A stretch of DNA of 64,000 bases from Leptotrichia hofstadii (GTDB lineage: Bacteria > Fusobacteriota > Fusobacteriia > Fusobacteriales > Leptotrichiaceae), in contig NZ_AP019823.1 in NCBI RefSeq assembly GCF_007990525.1, positions 1,736,001 through 1,800,000 on the forward strand, given 5' to 3'. Positions 8,835-16,950 of the stretch are shown here, piece by piece (the stretch's first letter is position 1; each line of letters starts with the position of its first letter). Below the pieces are notes generated by a model that made no database searches, had not been told where the DNA came from, and saw only the letters and a program-made list of their open reading frames with translations. A program made the position numbers and the translations under genes.

Positions 8835-8843
8835 TGGTATAAT
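8835..8843 (+). promoter_or_regulatory. Extended -10 element before the histidine phosphatase gene
   Basis: TGGTATAAT has the TGn extension directly before TATAAT (8838-8843). No good -35 box is visible, which fits an extended -10 promoter. It lies about 60 bases before the start codon at 8907. Confidence 0.5.
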
Positions 8844-8906
8844 AATATTAAAAATAATTAGCAGCTAAATAGAATATTTATAAAAATAGGAAGGACTGAT
8901 ATAGTT

Positions 8907-9497
8907 ATGAAAAAGACTTTGTATTTAATGCGGCATGGACAGACTTTATTCAATTTACGGAAAAAAATCCAAGGAAGCTGTGATTCTCCGCTGACTGATG
9001 AGGGAATTAGACAGGCTAAAGTGGCTGGAAAATATTTTCAGGATAATGGAATCGCTTTTGATACGGCTTACTCCTCAACTCAGGAAAGAGCTTGTGACAC
9101 ACTTGAAATTGTGACTGATAATAAAATGAAATATGAAAGATTGAAAGGATTAAAGGAATGGAATTTTGGATTGTTTGAAGGAGAAAGTGAGGATCTGAAT
9201 CCAAAACATCCAAATGAAAGAACTTATGGTGATTTTTTTGTAAATTTTGGTGGAGAAAGTAACAAGGATGTTGAGAAAAGAATGCACGAAACTTTGACTC
9301 AGATTATGGAAAAGGATGGGAATAATACTGTTCTTGCTGTGAGCCACGGTGGCGCCTGCTACACTTTCTTTTTAAAGCATGCTCCAGATGTTCCATTTAC
9401 AGGCCTTCCAAACTGTGCCATTTTCAAATATGAGTATGAAAATGGTAAATTTACATTTATTGAACTTATTAAACACGACTTTACAAAAGAAATATAA
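8907..9497 (+). CDS. Histidine phosphatase family protein (phosphoglycerate mutase-like)
   Basis: The product has 196 residues. The catalytic RHG motif is in LYLMRHGQTLFN near the start. The second conserved region is VLAVSHGGACYTF with its proton-donor-side His. The acid residue is in GLKEWNFGLFEGE. The family removes or transfers phosphate from small molecules such as phosphoglycerate, fructose bisphosphate or alpha-ribazole phosphate. The length is right for a general phosphatase rather than a full dPGM mutase of about 230-250 residues. A GGAAGGA site precedes the start and a terminator follows. Confidence 0.88.
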   Translation: MKKTLYLMRHGQTLFNLRKKIQGSCDSPLTDEGIRQAKVAGKYFQDNGIAFDTAYSSTQERACDTLEIVTDNKMKYERLKGLKEWNFGLFEGESEDLNPKHPNERTYGDFFVNFGGESNKDVEKRMHETLTQIMEKDGNNTVLAVSHGGACYTFFLKHAPDVPFTGLPNCAIFKYEYENGKFTFIELIKHDFTKEI

Positions 9498-9506
9498 CTA
9501 AAAAAT

Positions 9507-9570
9507 GCCTTAAATAAACTTTTACTCTACATAATTTTGTAAAAATTTTATTTTAAGGCTTTCTATTTTT
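9507..9570 (+). terminator. Terminator after the histidine phosphatase gene
   Basis: GCCTTAAATAAA (from 9507) pairs with TTTATTTTAAGGC (ending 9559) with one bulged base. A CTATTTTT tail follows. It lies between convergent genes and may work both ways. Confidence 0.6.
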
Positions 9571-9598
9571 AATATTTGTTACTGAAATTAATAGTTTT

Positions 9599-9868
9599 TT
9601 ATGCTTTTAAATCATCATATTCTCCGCTTTCAAACTTTTTCACAATATAACTGCAGACTGGTACAATTTTATACCCATTTTCTCTTGCATACTCCACACC
9701 AGCATCAAACAATTTTCCTGCAATTCCTTGACCTCTTAATTCGGAAGAAACTACAGTTGATTCAAAATACAATTTTTCCCCTTCTTTCCTATAAGTCAAT
9801 TTTGCAAGTTCATCTCCATTTTCTCCAAATATAAAAAATCCTTCATTTACTACATGTCTTATTTCCAT
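9599..9868 (-). CDS. Small GNAT N-acetyltransferase (YidJ/COG2388-like)
   Basis: The product has 89 residues, the size of the minimal GNAT family that also includes human GNDC-like proteins. The acetyl-CoA loop is seen in SSELRGQGIAGKLFDAGVEYA (Q/RxxGxG/A type), followed by NGYKIVPVCSYIVKKF with the conserved Cys-Ser-Tyr. The acyl acceptor is unknown. It reads away from the upstream phosphatase gene and is not part of a clear operon. Confidence 0.85.
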   Translation of the reverse strand: MEIRHVVNEGFFIFGENGDELAKLTYRKEGEKLYFESTVVSSELRGQGIAGKLFDAGVEYARENGYKIVPVCSYIVKKFESGEYDDLKA

Positions 9869-9937
9869 TTTTCAAACTTCCTTTCAATATTTTATCTTAT
9901 TATATAGTAAAATCATCTTAAAATCAAATAAAAAAAT

Positions 9938-10696
9938 TTACAAATATTTTAATATCTCACGCTTGTATTCAATAAATTTTTCAGACATTATAATTTCTTC
10001 ATTATTATAGCCCTTGCTCTGACTATTTTTCAAGTCAACATTTATTTGTGCAGCAATTTTACCTGGACTTCCTGCCAAAATATAAATTCTGTCGGAAAGC
10101 AGTATCGCCTCATCGATATCATGGGTAATAAACAGAGTTGACATTTTAATTTTGTTCATTATGCTAAGATACCAGCTATGAATTTTATGCTTTGTAATGG
10201 CATCCAATGCACTGAAAGGCTCGTCAAGAAGAGCAACTTCGCTGGAAAATAAATATGTTCTAAGCAGTGCCGCCCTTTGCTTCATTCCCCCTGACAGTTT
10301 GCTTGAATACAAATTTTCCGTGCCTTCCAATCCAAAATCTTTAAAATATGGCTTTGCAATTTCCCGTGCCTTATTTTTATTTTCACCTCTTATTACAAGT
10401 GGAAGCGCCACATTGTCAATAATTTTTTTATGAGGTAAAAGCAAGTCCTTTTGCAGCATGTAACTTATTTTTCCAGATTTTCCAGTTATATCTTCTCCAT
10501 TCATTTTCACATTTCCGCAATCAGGCTTTAAAAGTCCTGCAATAATGTTAAATAACGTTGTTTTCCCAGCACCGCTCACTCCTAGAATACAAACCAGCTC
10601 ATTTTCATACAAATCAATCGAAACATTTTCCAAAACTTTTTTATTTTCAAAAGAAATGGAAATATTTTTTATTTCAAGCTTTTTGTCTTTCTTCAC
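9938..10696 (-). CDS. ABC transporter ATP-binding protein, thiamine-precursor uptake (ThiZ-like)
   Basis: The product has 252 residues. Walker A is GVSGAGKTT, the signature motif is LSGGMKQRA, Walker B is VALLDEPFSALD, and the switch His is in LFITHDIDEA. It belongs to the NitT/TauT/SsuB-like ATPase group. Thirty bases upstream ends the substrate-binding protein gene, so the two are co-transcribed. It powers import through the permease at 12091-12849. The thiamine-precursor assignment rests on the TPP riboswitch at the head of the gene cluster and on the binding protein type. Confidence 0.88.
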   Translation of the reverse strand: MKKDKKLEIKNISISFENKKVLENVSIDLYENELVCILGVSGAGKTTLFNIIAGLLKPDCGNVKMNGEDITGKSGKISYMLQKDLLLPHKKIIDNVALPLVIRGENKNKAREIAKPYFKDFGLEGTENLYSSKLSGGMKQRAALLRTYLFSSEVALLDEPFSALDAITKHKIHSWYLSIMNKIKMSTLFITHDIDEAILLSDRIYILAGSPGKIAAQINVDLKNSQSKGYNNEEIIMSEKFIEYKREILKYL

Positions 10697-10726
10697 TTAA
10701 TATTTCTCCTTTTTATAAATTTTCTA

Positions 10727-11701
10727 CTATTTCAGATACTCATTGCTATATCCAAAATCCTTTGGTATTTCACGTTCTACAGCCTTATTTTTGTAAAGCC
10801 ACTCATAAAATCTGTTCCAACGGCTTGCATCAATTATTCCCCATTCTTTTGCATCAGACTGGTATTCTTTAGAAATCCATTTTTGGCTGGCTGTTACTAA
10901 GTTTATGTCAAGCTCTGGCGAATTTTTTACCAAAATTTTCGCTGATTCCTCTGGATTTTTCATTGCATATTCATACCCTTTTTTTATTGCCTTCAAAACT
11001 TTTTTTGCAATTTCAGGATTTTTTTTCAGAAAGTCATTATTTGCGATAATTACAGGGCTGTAATAGTCAAGTTCTTCTCCATAGTCACGGATTTTTAGAA
11101 AATTTGTCCGAAGCCCTGCCCTTTCTGTAGCAATTCCATCCCACGCATAATAAACCCAGACAGCATCAACATCAGTCTTTAAGCCAGTTACAACATCTGT
11201 TATAGTATAAGGAATTAATTTTACTTTAGAAAAATCGCCTTTACCATCTGTTACTAATTTTTTCAAGATAGCCTGCTCAATATTGTCTTCCCAAGTGGCA
11301 TATTTTTTACCTTCCAGTTTTTTTGGCGAGTCTATTCCTTTTTCCTTTAATGAAATAATCCCAGATGTATTATGCTGAAGAATTGCCGCAACAGCCGTTA
11401 CTGGTACAGGATTCTCCCTTGCAAACGATTTTGCCAATGTATCCTGAAAACTTATTCCAAATTCTGCTCCTCCAGCTCCAATAAGTGCCGTTGTACTCCC
11501 TTCAGGCGGCTGCACAATTTCCACATCCAGTCCTGCCTCATTAAAATATCCCAAGTCTTTTGCTACATAAAGCCCTGTATGATTAGTATTTGGTACCCAG
11601 TCCAGTACAATTTTTATTTTCTGATTACTTTTAGATTTTCCACATGAAACAGTCAAAACCAAGATTAAACATAAAATTAAAATTTTTAAAATTTTTTTCA
11701 T
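10727..11701 (-). CDS. ABC transporter substrate-binding lipoprotein, HMP/thiamine-precursor type (ThiY-like)
   Basis: The product has 324 residues. A lipoprotein signal ends LVLTVSCGKS, so the mature protein is anchored by Cys20. The N-terminus of the mature part, VLDWVPNTNHTGLYVAKDLG, is the hallmark of the NMT1/THI5-like family that binds hydroxymethylpyrimidine or its formylamino precursor. GGAEFGISFQDTLA and a long C-terminal helical lobe follow, as expected. With the permease, ATPase and YkoF-like protein it forms a riboswitch-controlled import set. Confidence 0.88.
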   Translation of the reverse strand: MKKILKILILCLILVLTVSCGKSKSNQKIKIVLDWVPNTNHTGLYVAKDLGYFNEAGLDVEIVQPPEGSTTALIGAGGAEFGISFQDTLAKSFARENPVPVTAVAAILQHNTSGIISLKEKGIDSPKKLEGKKYATWEDNIEQAILKKLVTDGKGDFSKVKLIPYTITDVVTGLKTDVDAVWVYYAWDGIATERAGLRTNFLKIRDYGEELDYYSPVIIANNDFLKKNPEIAKKVLKAIKKGYEYAMKNPEESAKILVKNSPELDINLVTASQKWISKEYQSDAKEWGIIDASRWNRFYEWLYKNKAVEREIPKDFGYSNEYLK

Positions 11702-11804
11702 TTTTTATACCTCTCTTCACTTTTTATTTTTTTTTAACAATAAATTTATTATAAATTTTTTTAGCAAAAGATAAAAACTTAGCGCTTTCTAATAATTAAA
11801 ATAG

Positions 11805-11965
11805 ATTTTTTAGTTTAATAAATCGACGGAGCTTTTATTTGTTCAACTACGACTGTTTGACGACTGAAAGGAGGAGTTCCGGAGTTGGGCAGATAAAAGT
11901 CGGAGTCTAGCCATAGGTTGTAGGATTTGCGGCAATGAGCAATCCTACGGAAATAAAAAATATTT
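11805..11965. repeat. GC-richer intergenic element of unknown origin
   Basis: The 389 bases between the binding protein and permease genes hold no gene. About 150 of them are clearly richer in G and C than their surroundings. They contain a hairpin: GTAGGATT (11928-11935) pairs with AATCCTAC (11949-11956), enclosing TGCGGCAATGAGC. A GGAGGAGTTCCGGAG segment lies further left. The composition jump suggests an inserted repeat or a remnant of transferred DNA. I see no second copy in the window. Confidence 0.4.
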
Positions 11966-12090
11966 AATATTAAATCCCGTTAAGAAATAAAAACTATGTT
12001 AATGACAAGAAATTTTAATGCTTTGCTAAATAATATTTGCTTCAAAAATTATTAAATATTTGTTTTTTAAATGGAAAATAATATAAAAAC

Positions 12091-12849
12091 TTACTTTTCC
12101 CAAACTATACACCATTTCTGTATTTTTTTTACAAGATACATAAGTAGCAGGCTTATTGCGGAAATAAGAAAAATTACAGCAAACATCTTATCAAATGAAT
12201 ACGATTTTCTGACTCTTGTCATATAAACTCCAAGTCCGCTAAATCCACCGAGCCATTCAGCCACAACCGCTCCAATTATCGAATATGAAACTGAAATTCT
12301 AAGCCCTGCAAAAAAATATCCTAATGAACCTGGCAATTTGACATGAATAAAGTTCTGAAATGGCGTTGCTCCCATTGTTTTTAACAAATTCAGCATATCC
12401 TTGTCAGCCGAGCGAAATCCATCTAGAAGCCCAATAGTTATTGGAAAAAACGAAGTCATAACAATAAGCGTAATCTTTGGCAATATTCCATATCCCAGCC
12501 AAAGTACCAAAAGCGGTGCAATCGCAACTGTAGGTATTGTTTGACTAATTATCAAAACAGGATAAATCATTTTATATGCATACTCAAACCTGTCCATAAT
12601 AACCGCCACGGCAAATCCCAGGACTATTCCCAGCCCAAGTCCCAAAAATGCTTCAAGCAGAGTAATTTTTGTATGTTCCATGAGCAGCGGAAAATCCAAA
12701 ACAAACGCTTTTACAACTTCAAATGGCGACGGCAGCATAAATTTTGGAATAATATTCATCATTGATAAAATTTGCCAAATCATCAATAATACAGCAATAA
12801 TAATACTTGGTGCAATTTTATCTGTTATATTTTGAAATTTTTTCATCAA
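12091..12849 (-). CDS. ABC transporter permease, thiamine-precursor uptake (ThiX-like)
   Basis: The product has 252 residues with about six membrane segments and the typical permease EAA-like loop (LKTMGATPFQNFIHVKLPGS). It belongs to the SsuC/TauC/NitT permease family. Its start overlaps the end of the upstream thiamine-binding protein gene by 32 bases, which suggests translational coupling. The binding protein and ATPase genes follow after a 390-base gap holding a GC-richer element. Confidence 0.9.
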   Translation of the reverse strand: MMKKFQNITDKIAPSIIIAVLLMIWQILSMMNIIPKFMLPSPFEVVKAFVLDFPLLMEHTKITLLEAFLGLGLGIVLGFAVAVIMDRFEYAYKMIYPVLIISQTIPTVAIAPLLVLWLGYGILPKITLIVMTSFFPITIGLLDGFRSADKDMLNLLKTMGATPFQNFIHVKLPGSLGYFFAGLRISVSYSIIGAVVAEWLGGFSGLGVYMTRVRKSYSFDKMFAVIFLISAISLLLMYLVKKIQKWCIVWEK

Positions 12850-13129
12850 TCTTTAAAATGTCTCCCTTCGGTTTATAATTTATTTTTACATATGACATTA
12901 CGCCCTCAGCCCCCGCCTTCACAGCGACAACCTGACATTCCTTAACAATTTCCATAAGCTCGTCAAAATCCCCTTCTATCGTCGTTTCAAATGGAGCAAC
13001 ATTCATTTTTAACCCTTTGCTTTTAATAAATTCAATAACTTCATCAACAACTCTTACAATTTCCTCATTTCCCACAACATTTGGCAATACCTGAATTGCA
13101 ATACTCGCATTAATTTCTTTTCTTTCCAT
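12818..13129 (-). CDS. Thiamine-binding protein of the YkoF/MTH1187 family
   Basis: The product has 103 residues, the normal size of the single-domain MTH1187/YkoF family (PF01910). Motifs include SIAIQVLPNV at the start, MNVAPFETTIEGDFDELMEI in the middle and CQVVAVKAGAEGVMSYVKI near the end. These ferredoxin-like proteins bind thiamine or its pyrimidine precursor in the cytoplasm. It is the first gene behind the TPP riboswitch and terminator, so it should be off when thiamine pyrophosphate is plentiful. Confidence 0.88.
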   Translation of the reverse strand: MERKEINASIAIQVLPNVVGNEEIVRVVDEVIEFIKSKGLKMNVAPFETTIEGDFDELMEIVKECQVVAVKAGAEGVMSYVKINYKPKGDILKIDEKISKYNR

Positions 13130-13181
13130 AATCTATCATTCCTTTCCTTAAAACTGTTTTTTTATTTAAAATTTCTTTGTA

Positions 13182-13209
13182 TAAAAAAATCCCCTTATCA
13201 CAAGGAGAT
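13182..13209 (-). terminator. Riboswitch expression-platform terminator
   Basis: Read on the minus strand, ATCTCCTT (13209-13202) pairs with AAGGGGAT (13196-13189), followed by seven U residues. It lies between the TPP aptamer and the first gene at 13129, so ligand binding is expected to favour this hairpin. Confidence 0.8.
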
Positions 13210-13286
13210 TCTATATTTTTATAAATTTTCTAAAATAATTTGAAAAGGTATGCAAAATAACTTTAAAATTATTTCTTATTTTATAT

Positions 13287-13363
13287 AAAATACTCCCTCC
13301 GACAGCATTATCTGTACAGGTTATATGGGTTTAATTCTCAGCAAAATTGCTCCCCAGTATTTT
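13287..13363 (-). ncRNA. TPP riboswitch (THI element)
   Basis: On the minus strand the conserved core is clear: GGGGAGC, then GCTGAGA and ACCC for the pyrimidine-sensing arm, and ACCTG, GATAATGCTG, GGAGGGA for the pyrophosphate arm. Helix P1 is closed by AAAATACT and AGTATTTT at the two ends. The downstream terminator and thiamine transport genes fit the usual 'off when TPP binds' logic. Confidence 0.93.
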
Positions 13364-13395
13364 TATTAAATTGTTAAATTTTTTATAAATTTTAT

Positions 13396-14031
13396 TTATC
13401 TTACTTTAATTTCTTCAAAATCAGGATATACTTTTTTGGCATATTTTAAAGTATTTTCATCTAAATTCATAATATACCACTTGTTTTCGTCTTCAAATAC
13501 CAATGAATCTTGCTTTCTATCCACTTTTTGATTATCAGCTGCCACTGTGGTTACTGAGGAAATAATTGCATAATTCCTTCCTGCTGATGTTCTTCCAATT
13601 TTAGCAGCATCTACATCGTAAACAACGTTTTCAATTTTAAGTTCAGTTTGAACAATCTTTAATATTTCTGTCATCATTTTTTTTAGTTCTTCTACTGATG
13701 TCGAATTTTTTTCTGCAACGTATTTTAAATACTTTTCAGGAATTTCGTTTATAACTGTTGCATAATTCCCTGCCATTATATCCTTTGTAAATTTATCAAA
13801 TTTTGCCTTAATTTCTGGCTTCACTTTCTTCCAGTTTTCCTGTGCCAGTTCACTTTGTGCCTTATCCACATTTTTACAAATTTTTTCATCATTTTTTTCT
13901 TTACATTTTACAGCCGTTTCTTTTAGTAATTTATCATTTTTTTTCAAATTTTCAACGCTGTATTTATTTCCGCAAGCTGTAAAAAATAATGCCGCAAACA
14001 TTGTTGCCAATAAAAATTTTATCTTTCTCAT
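13396..14031 (-). CDS. EexN-like lipoprotein, paralog 3 of 3
   Basis: The product has 211 residues with a lipobox (ALFFTACGNK). The first 45 mature residues (SVENLKKNDKLLKETAVKCK, then CKNVDKAQSE) resemble the EexN family, with two conserved Cys. The remainder is shared with the next two genes upstream: KPEIKAKFDKF, IPEKYLKYVAEK, IGRTSAGRNYAII and a C-terminal VFEDENKWYIMNLDEN. The function is unknown. EexN proteins were named from entry exclusion in conjugation, but nothing conjugative is near. It is the last of a three-gene tandem family. Confidence 0.7.
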   Translation of the reverse strand: MRKIKFLLATMFAALFFTACGNKYSVENLKKNDKLLKETAVKCKEKNDEKICKNVDKAQSELAQENWKKVKPEIKAKFDKFTKDIMAGNYATVINEIPEKYLKYVAEKNSTSVEELKKMMTEILKIVQTELKIENVVYDVDAAKIGRTSAGRNYAIISSVTTVAADNQKVDRKQDSLVFEDENKWYIMNLDENTLKYAKKVYPDFEEIKVR

Positions 14032-14045
14032 TTTTTCTCCGTTTC

Positions 14046-14624
14046 TTATTTTATTTCCATCAAGTCAGGATAAAGCTCTTTCATAGAAGTTATATAATTT
14101 TTGTCAAAATTCACAAGATACCATCTGTTCTCATCTTCAAATGCCAATATTTTACCTTTGGACTCTATACTTTTCCCTTTTACTGACATTGTTACAGTCG
14201 TTGGAATAAGTGCGTAATTTCTTCCTCTGCTTGTTTTCCCAATTTTGGTATTTTCTAAATCATATGTGCTTTTAGTAAATTTTACATCTTTTGTTATTCC
14301 ACCTAGCAGCTTAACTGTAGAATTTTTAAATTCCAGCACTGTCATTGAGGCTTTTTTTGCCATGTAGCTCAAATATTTTTCAGGCAATTCATTAATATTT
14401 GCCATGTAATCTCCATTTACTGCGGCTTTTGCAAGTTTATCCATTCTTGCCTTTATTTCAGGCTTTACTCTATTCCATACCTGTTGTGCTGTTTCAGTAT
14501 TCTTGCTTGATTTTTCAGAAACTTTTACATTGTTATTTAAATTTCTATTGCCATTCTTACTCCCAGCAGCTGAAAAAACTACTGCTGAAATAATAATCAT
14601 TAATCCTGCTGTTATTTTTTTCAT
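14046..14624 (-). CDS. EexN-like paralog 2 of 3, lacking the lipobox cysteine
   Basis: The product has 192 residues and shares its C-terminal 140 residues with both neighbours (RVKPEIKARMDKL, ELPEKYLSYMAKK, IGKTSRGRNYALIPT, AFEDENRWYLVNFD). The signal peptide ends VVFSAAGSK: the Cys present in the other two paralogs (TACGNK) is absent, and the EexN-type Cys segment is replaced by an Asn/Ser stretch. It is therefore probably secreted or cleaved rather than lipid-anchored. It starts 15 bases upstream of the preceding copy's start codon region and is likely co-transcribed. Confidence 0.7.
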   Translation of the reverse strand: MKKITAGLMIIISAVVFSAAGSKNGNRNLNNNVKVSEKSSKNTETAQQVWNRVKPEIKARMDKLAKAAVNGDYMANINELPEKYLSYMAKKASMTVLEFKNSTVKLLGGITKDVKFTKSTYDLENTKIGKTSRGRNYALIPTTVTMSVKGKSIESKGKILAFEDENRWYLVNFDKNYITSMKELYPDLMEIK

Positions 14625-14668
14625 TTATCCTCCAAATAATATTTGTTTTTGCTGTACTGTCTTTGCTG

Positions 14669-15316
14669 TTATTCAGCTTTTACGTCTGCAAGGTCAGAAT
14701 ACATTTCCTTTAAGATTGCTTTGTTCTTTTCATCAATATTTACCACGTATAATTTATCTCCATCTTCAAATACTAAAGACTTCTGATTTATTTCAGCTTG
14801 GTTGCCTTCAGCTGAAACTATACTTTTTGTGGGTATAATCGCATAATTTCTTCCAGCACTTGTCTGTCCGTATTTTGCATTTTCTACTTTATATTCGACT
14901 TTTTCAAATTTTATTTGTTTTACCGCTTCCTTTAAAATTTGCAATGTTGTTTCTTTAGCCTTCTGAGGTGTTGTGGAAGCATGTTTTGCTTCCCATTCCC
15001 AAAGTTTTTCAGGTACAAATTCCATACTTGACATAAGATTTCCAGCCATCAGATCCTTTGCGATTTTATCAACTTTTTTAGTAATTTCAGGTTTTGTTTT
15101 GTTCCACCATTCCTGCGCCTTTTCAGCTTGTACCTTGTCAACATTTATACAAATTTTTTCATTTCTTTTTATTTTACATTTTTGAGCCGTTTCTTTTAGC
15201 AGCTTGTCATTTTTTTTAAGATTATCAACGCTGTATTTATTTCCGCATGCTGTAAAAATTACTGCCGAAATCATTACAGCCATCAAAAATTTCATCTTTT
15301 TCATTACTTCCTCCAA
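14669..15316 (-). CDS. EexN-like lipoprotein, paralog 1 of 3
   Basis: The product has 215 residues with a lipobox (VIFTACGNK) and the two-Cys EexN-like segment (TAQKCKIKRNEKICINVDKV). The shared C-terminal domain follows (KPEITKKVDKIAKDL, VPEKLWEWEAKH, GQTSAGRNYAIIPT, VFEDGDKLYVVNID). The start may be MKKMKF at 15304 rather than the listed codon, since AGGAAGTAATG precedes it. It leads the tandem set. Identity is high at the ends and lower in the middle, as in paralogs that arose by duplication. Confidence 0.72.
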   Translation of the reverse strand: MEEVMKKMKFLMAVMISAVIFTACGNKYSVDNLKKNDKLLKETAQKCKIKRNEKICINVDKVQAEKAQEWWNKTKPEITKKVDKIAKDLMAGNLMSSMEFVPEKLWEWEAKHASTTPQKAKETTLQILKEAVKQIKFEKVEYKVENAKYGQTSAGRNYAIIPTKSIVSAEGNQAEINQKSLVFEDGDKLYVVNIDEKNKAILKEMYSDLADVKAE

Positions 15317-15514
15317 TTTAATTTATTTAACCAATTATACCTTATTTTTTAAAATTTTCAAAGCTTTATTTGGGAAAGCAGTCTAAACTTTATTATCTGA
15401 ACAAACAAATATTGCTACAAAACCGAAACTCACTGATGCTCAAACAATTTATGATAAAGAGTTCTTAGTGTATCATTTTTCATTGATATTTCCTTTTTTC
15501 CAAATATTTTGCTT

Positions 15515-16264
15515 TTATTTACTTTTTAGTACAGCCCTGACTGCATAATGTAAAAAATAATAAACTGACTTTAAAAACGGCAATTTCTCAACTTTTCGAT
15601 AAATTTCCCAACGAACTTTTGCCGTTTTAGCCTTATTGCTCGAACGGGAATTATCCAGCACTCGATAATAAGCCAAATTTTCCTTGAGTCCAAAAATCGT
15701 TTTCACATCTTTCACAATCTCCAGCCAAAGTACATAATCCTCATTTTTCTCCAGTTCCTTAAAATACCGCTTCCCGACTTTTTCCACATCATACATGACT
15801 GTAAGACAGCCTAGATAGTTATTTTTCAGCATATCAGTATAGGAGATTTCTGATTTAATTACAACTTCATTGATTTTTTCGCCATTTTCCTTAACTCTCG
15901 TGTACTCTGTACAGCTTATGCCTGCATTTTTTTCTTTCATAAATTGTATCTGCTTTTCCAATTTTTGGCTATGCCAGTAGTCATCAGCATCCAAAAATGC
16001 AATATATTTCCCATTTGCCAAATCAATCAAATGATTTCTCCCTTTTACAACACCCATATTTTTTTCAGTATTTACAACCATTATTCTATCATCTTTTTTT
16101 ACAAATTCATTTACAACTGCAAGACTGTTATCCGTTGAAACATCATTCATAATAAGCATTTCCCAATTTTCATAAGTCTGTGAAAGTACTGATTCTATCG
16201 TTTTTCCAATAAACTTTTCTGCATTGTACATTGGCACAATTATTGAAACTTTTTCTTTATCCAT
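15515..16264 (-). CDS. Glycosyltransferase family 2 protein
   Basis: The product has 249 residues, the size of a single GT-A domain. The N-terminus VSIIVPMYNAEKFIGKTIES, the NDVSTDNS nucleotide site and the FLDADDYW metal-binding DxD motif are characteristic. The C-terminal part (YYRVLDNSRSSNKAKTAKVR) resembles lipopolysaccharide and capsule transferases such as TeaD-like enzymes. It would add a sugar to a surface glycan from a nucleotide-sugar donor on the cytoplasmic face. It stands alone here. Confidence 0.9.
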   Translation of the reverse strand: MDKEKVSIIVPMYNAEKFIGKTIESVLSQTYENWEMLIMNDVSTDNSLAVVNEFVKKDDRIMVVNTEKNMGVVKGRNHLIDLANGKYIAFLDADDYWHSQKLEKQIQFMKEKNAGISCTEYTRVKENGEKINEVVIKSEISYTDMLKNNYLGCLTVMYDVEKVGKRYFKELEKNEDYVLWLEIVKDVKTIFGLKENLAYYRVLDNSRSSNKAKTAKVRWEIYRKVEKLPFLKSVYYFLHYAVRAVLKSK

Positions 16265-16413
16265 TTTCTCTCCTTATTTTTAAAATTTTAAGGAATTTTA
16301 TCCTCAAACCGCTTTAATAACCAATTAAAAGGCAACTATTCTATTAAAATCAAAGATTCATCCTGATTAATTAGGTATTAGAGACGTTCGAGCATACTTT
16401 TAAAGTATATCCA

Positions 16414-16947
16414 TTATTTTTTTAAATACAATTTATCAAAAAATTCATCAAAGTTATCTCCTAATTTTATCCATTTCCATTTTTCCCTATTTCCTCCTTC
16501 AGTAAAAATTTTATGTATATCCTCAGCAAAATAATACATAAAAATCTCCTTTGTTTCTTTAGAAATAAATATGTACTCATTTTCATCCGCATCTATTGCC
16601 ACATAGTTGTTTCTCCAAAAATATGTTCTTTTTAAATCAGGATTTTTTTCATATTCCATCTCATCAAATTCTGTAAGCATATTTTTTCCTCTTTCAACTG
16701 TTTCATCATCAAAATATAAATACGAAATAAATTTATCATTTATATTTTCATCATCAATGGGTATATATACAGTTTCCTTAAAATAAATTTCAGAATATTT
16801 TTTAACCATATCTCTGTATTCTTCTTTTTCAATTCCCAAACTTTCTATAAACTCATCGTCATAATAGTAACTTTCCTCTTCCCTCACTTCACAATCTTCT
16901 ATCTCCAGTATTTCTTCCAAATGCTTTTGTCTATCCATTTCTATCAT
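16414..16947 (-). CDS. SMI1/KNR4 (SUKH)-like protein
   Basis: The product has 177 residues. It begins MDRQKHLEEILEIEDCE after a possible alternative start three codons upstream. The C-terminus (KWIKLGDNFDEFFDKLYLK) carries the W-x-x-(I/L)-(A/G)-x-(N/S)-F-D-E-F signature shared with the SUKH-type immunity genes at 43-46 kb and 57 kb. The centre has YVAIDADENEYIFISKETKEI, the usual SUKH beta hairpins. SUKH proteins often neutralise nuclease toxins. No toxin gene is visible next to it, so it may be an orphan immunity gene. Confidence 0.7.
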   Translation of the reverse strand: MIEMDRQKHLEEILEIEDCEVREEESYYYDDEFIESLGIEKEEYRDMVKKYSEIYFKETVYIPIDDENINDKFISYLYFDDETVERGKNMLTEFDEMEYEKNPDLKRTYFWRNNYVAIDADENEYIFISKETKEIFMYYFAEDIHKIFTEGGNREKWKWIKLGDNFDEFFDKLYLKK

Positions 16948-16950
16948 CCC

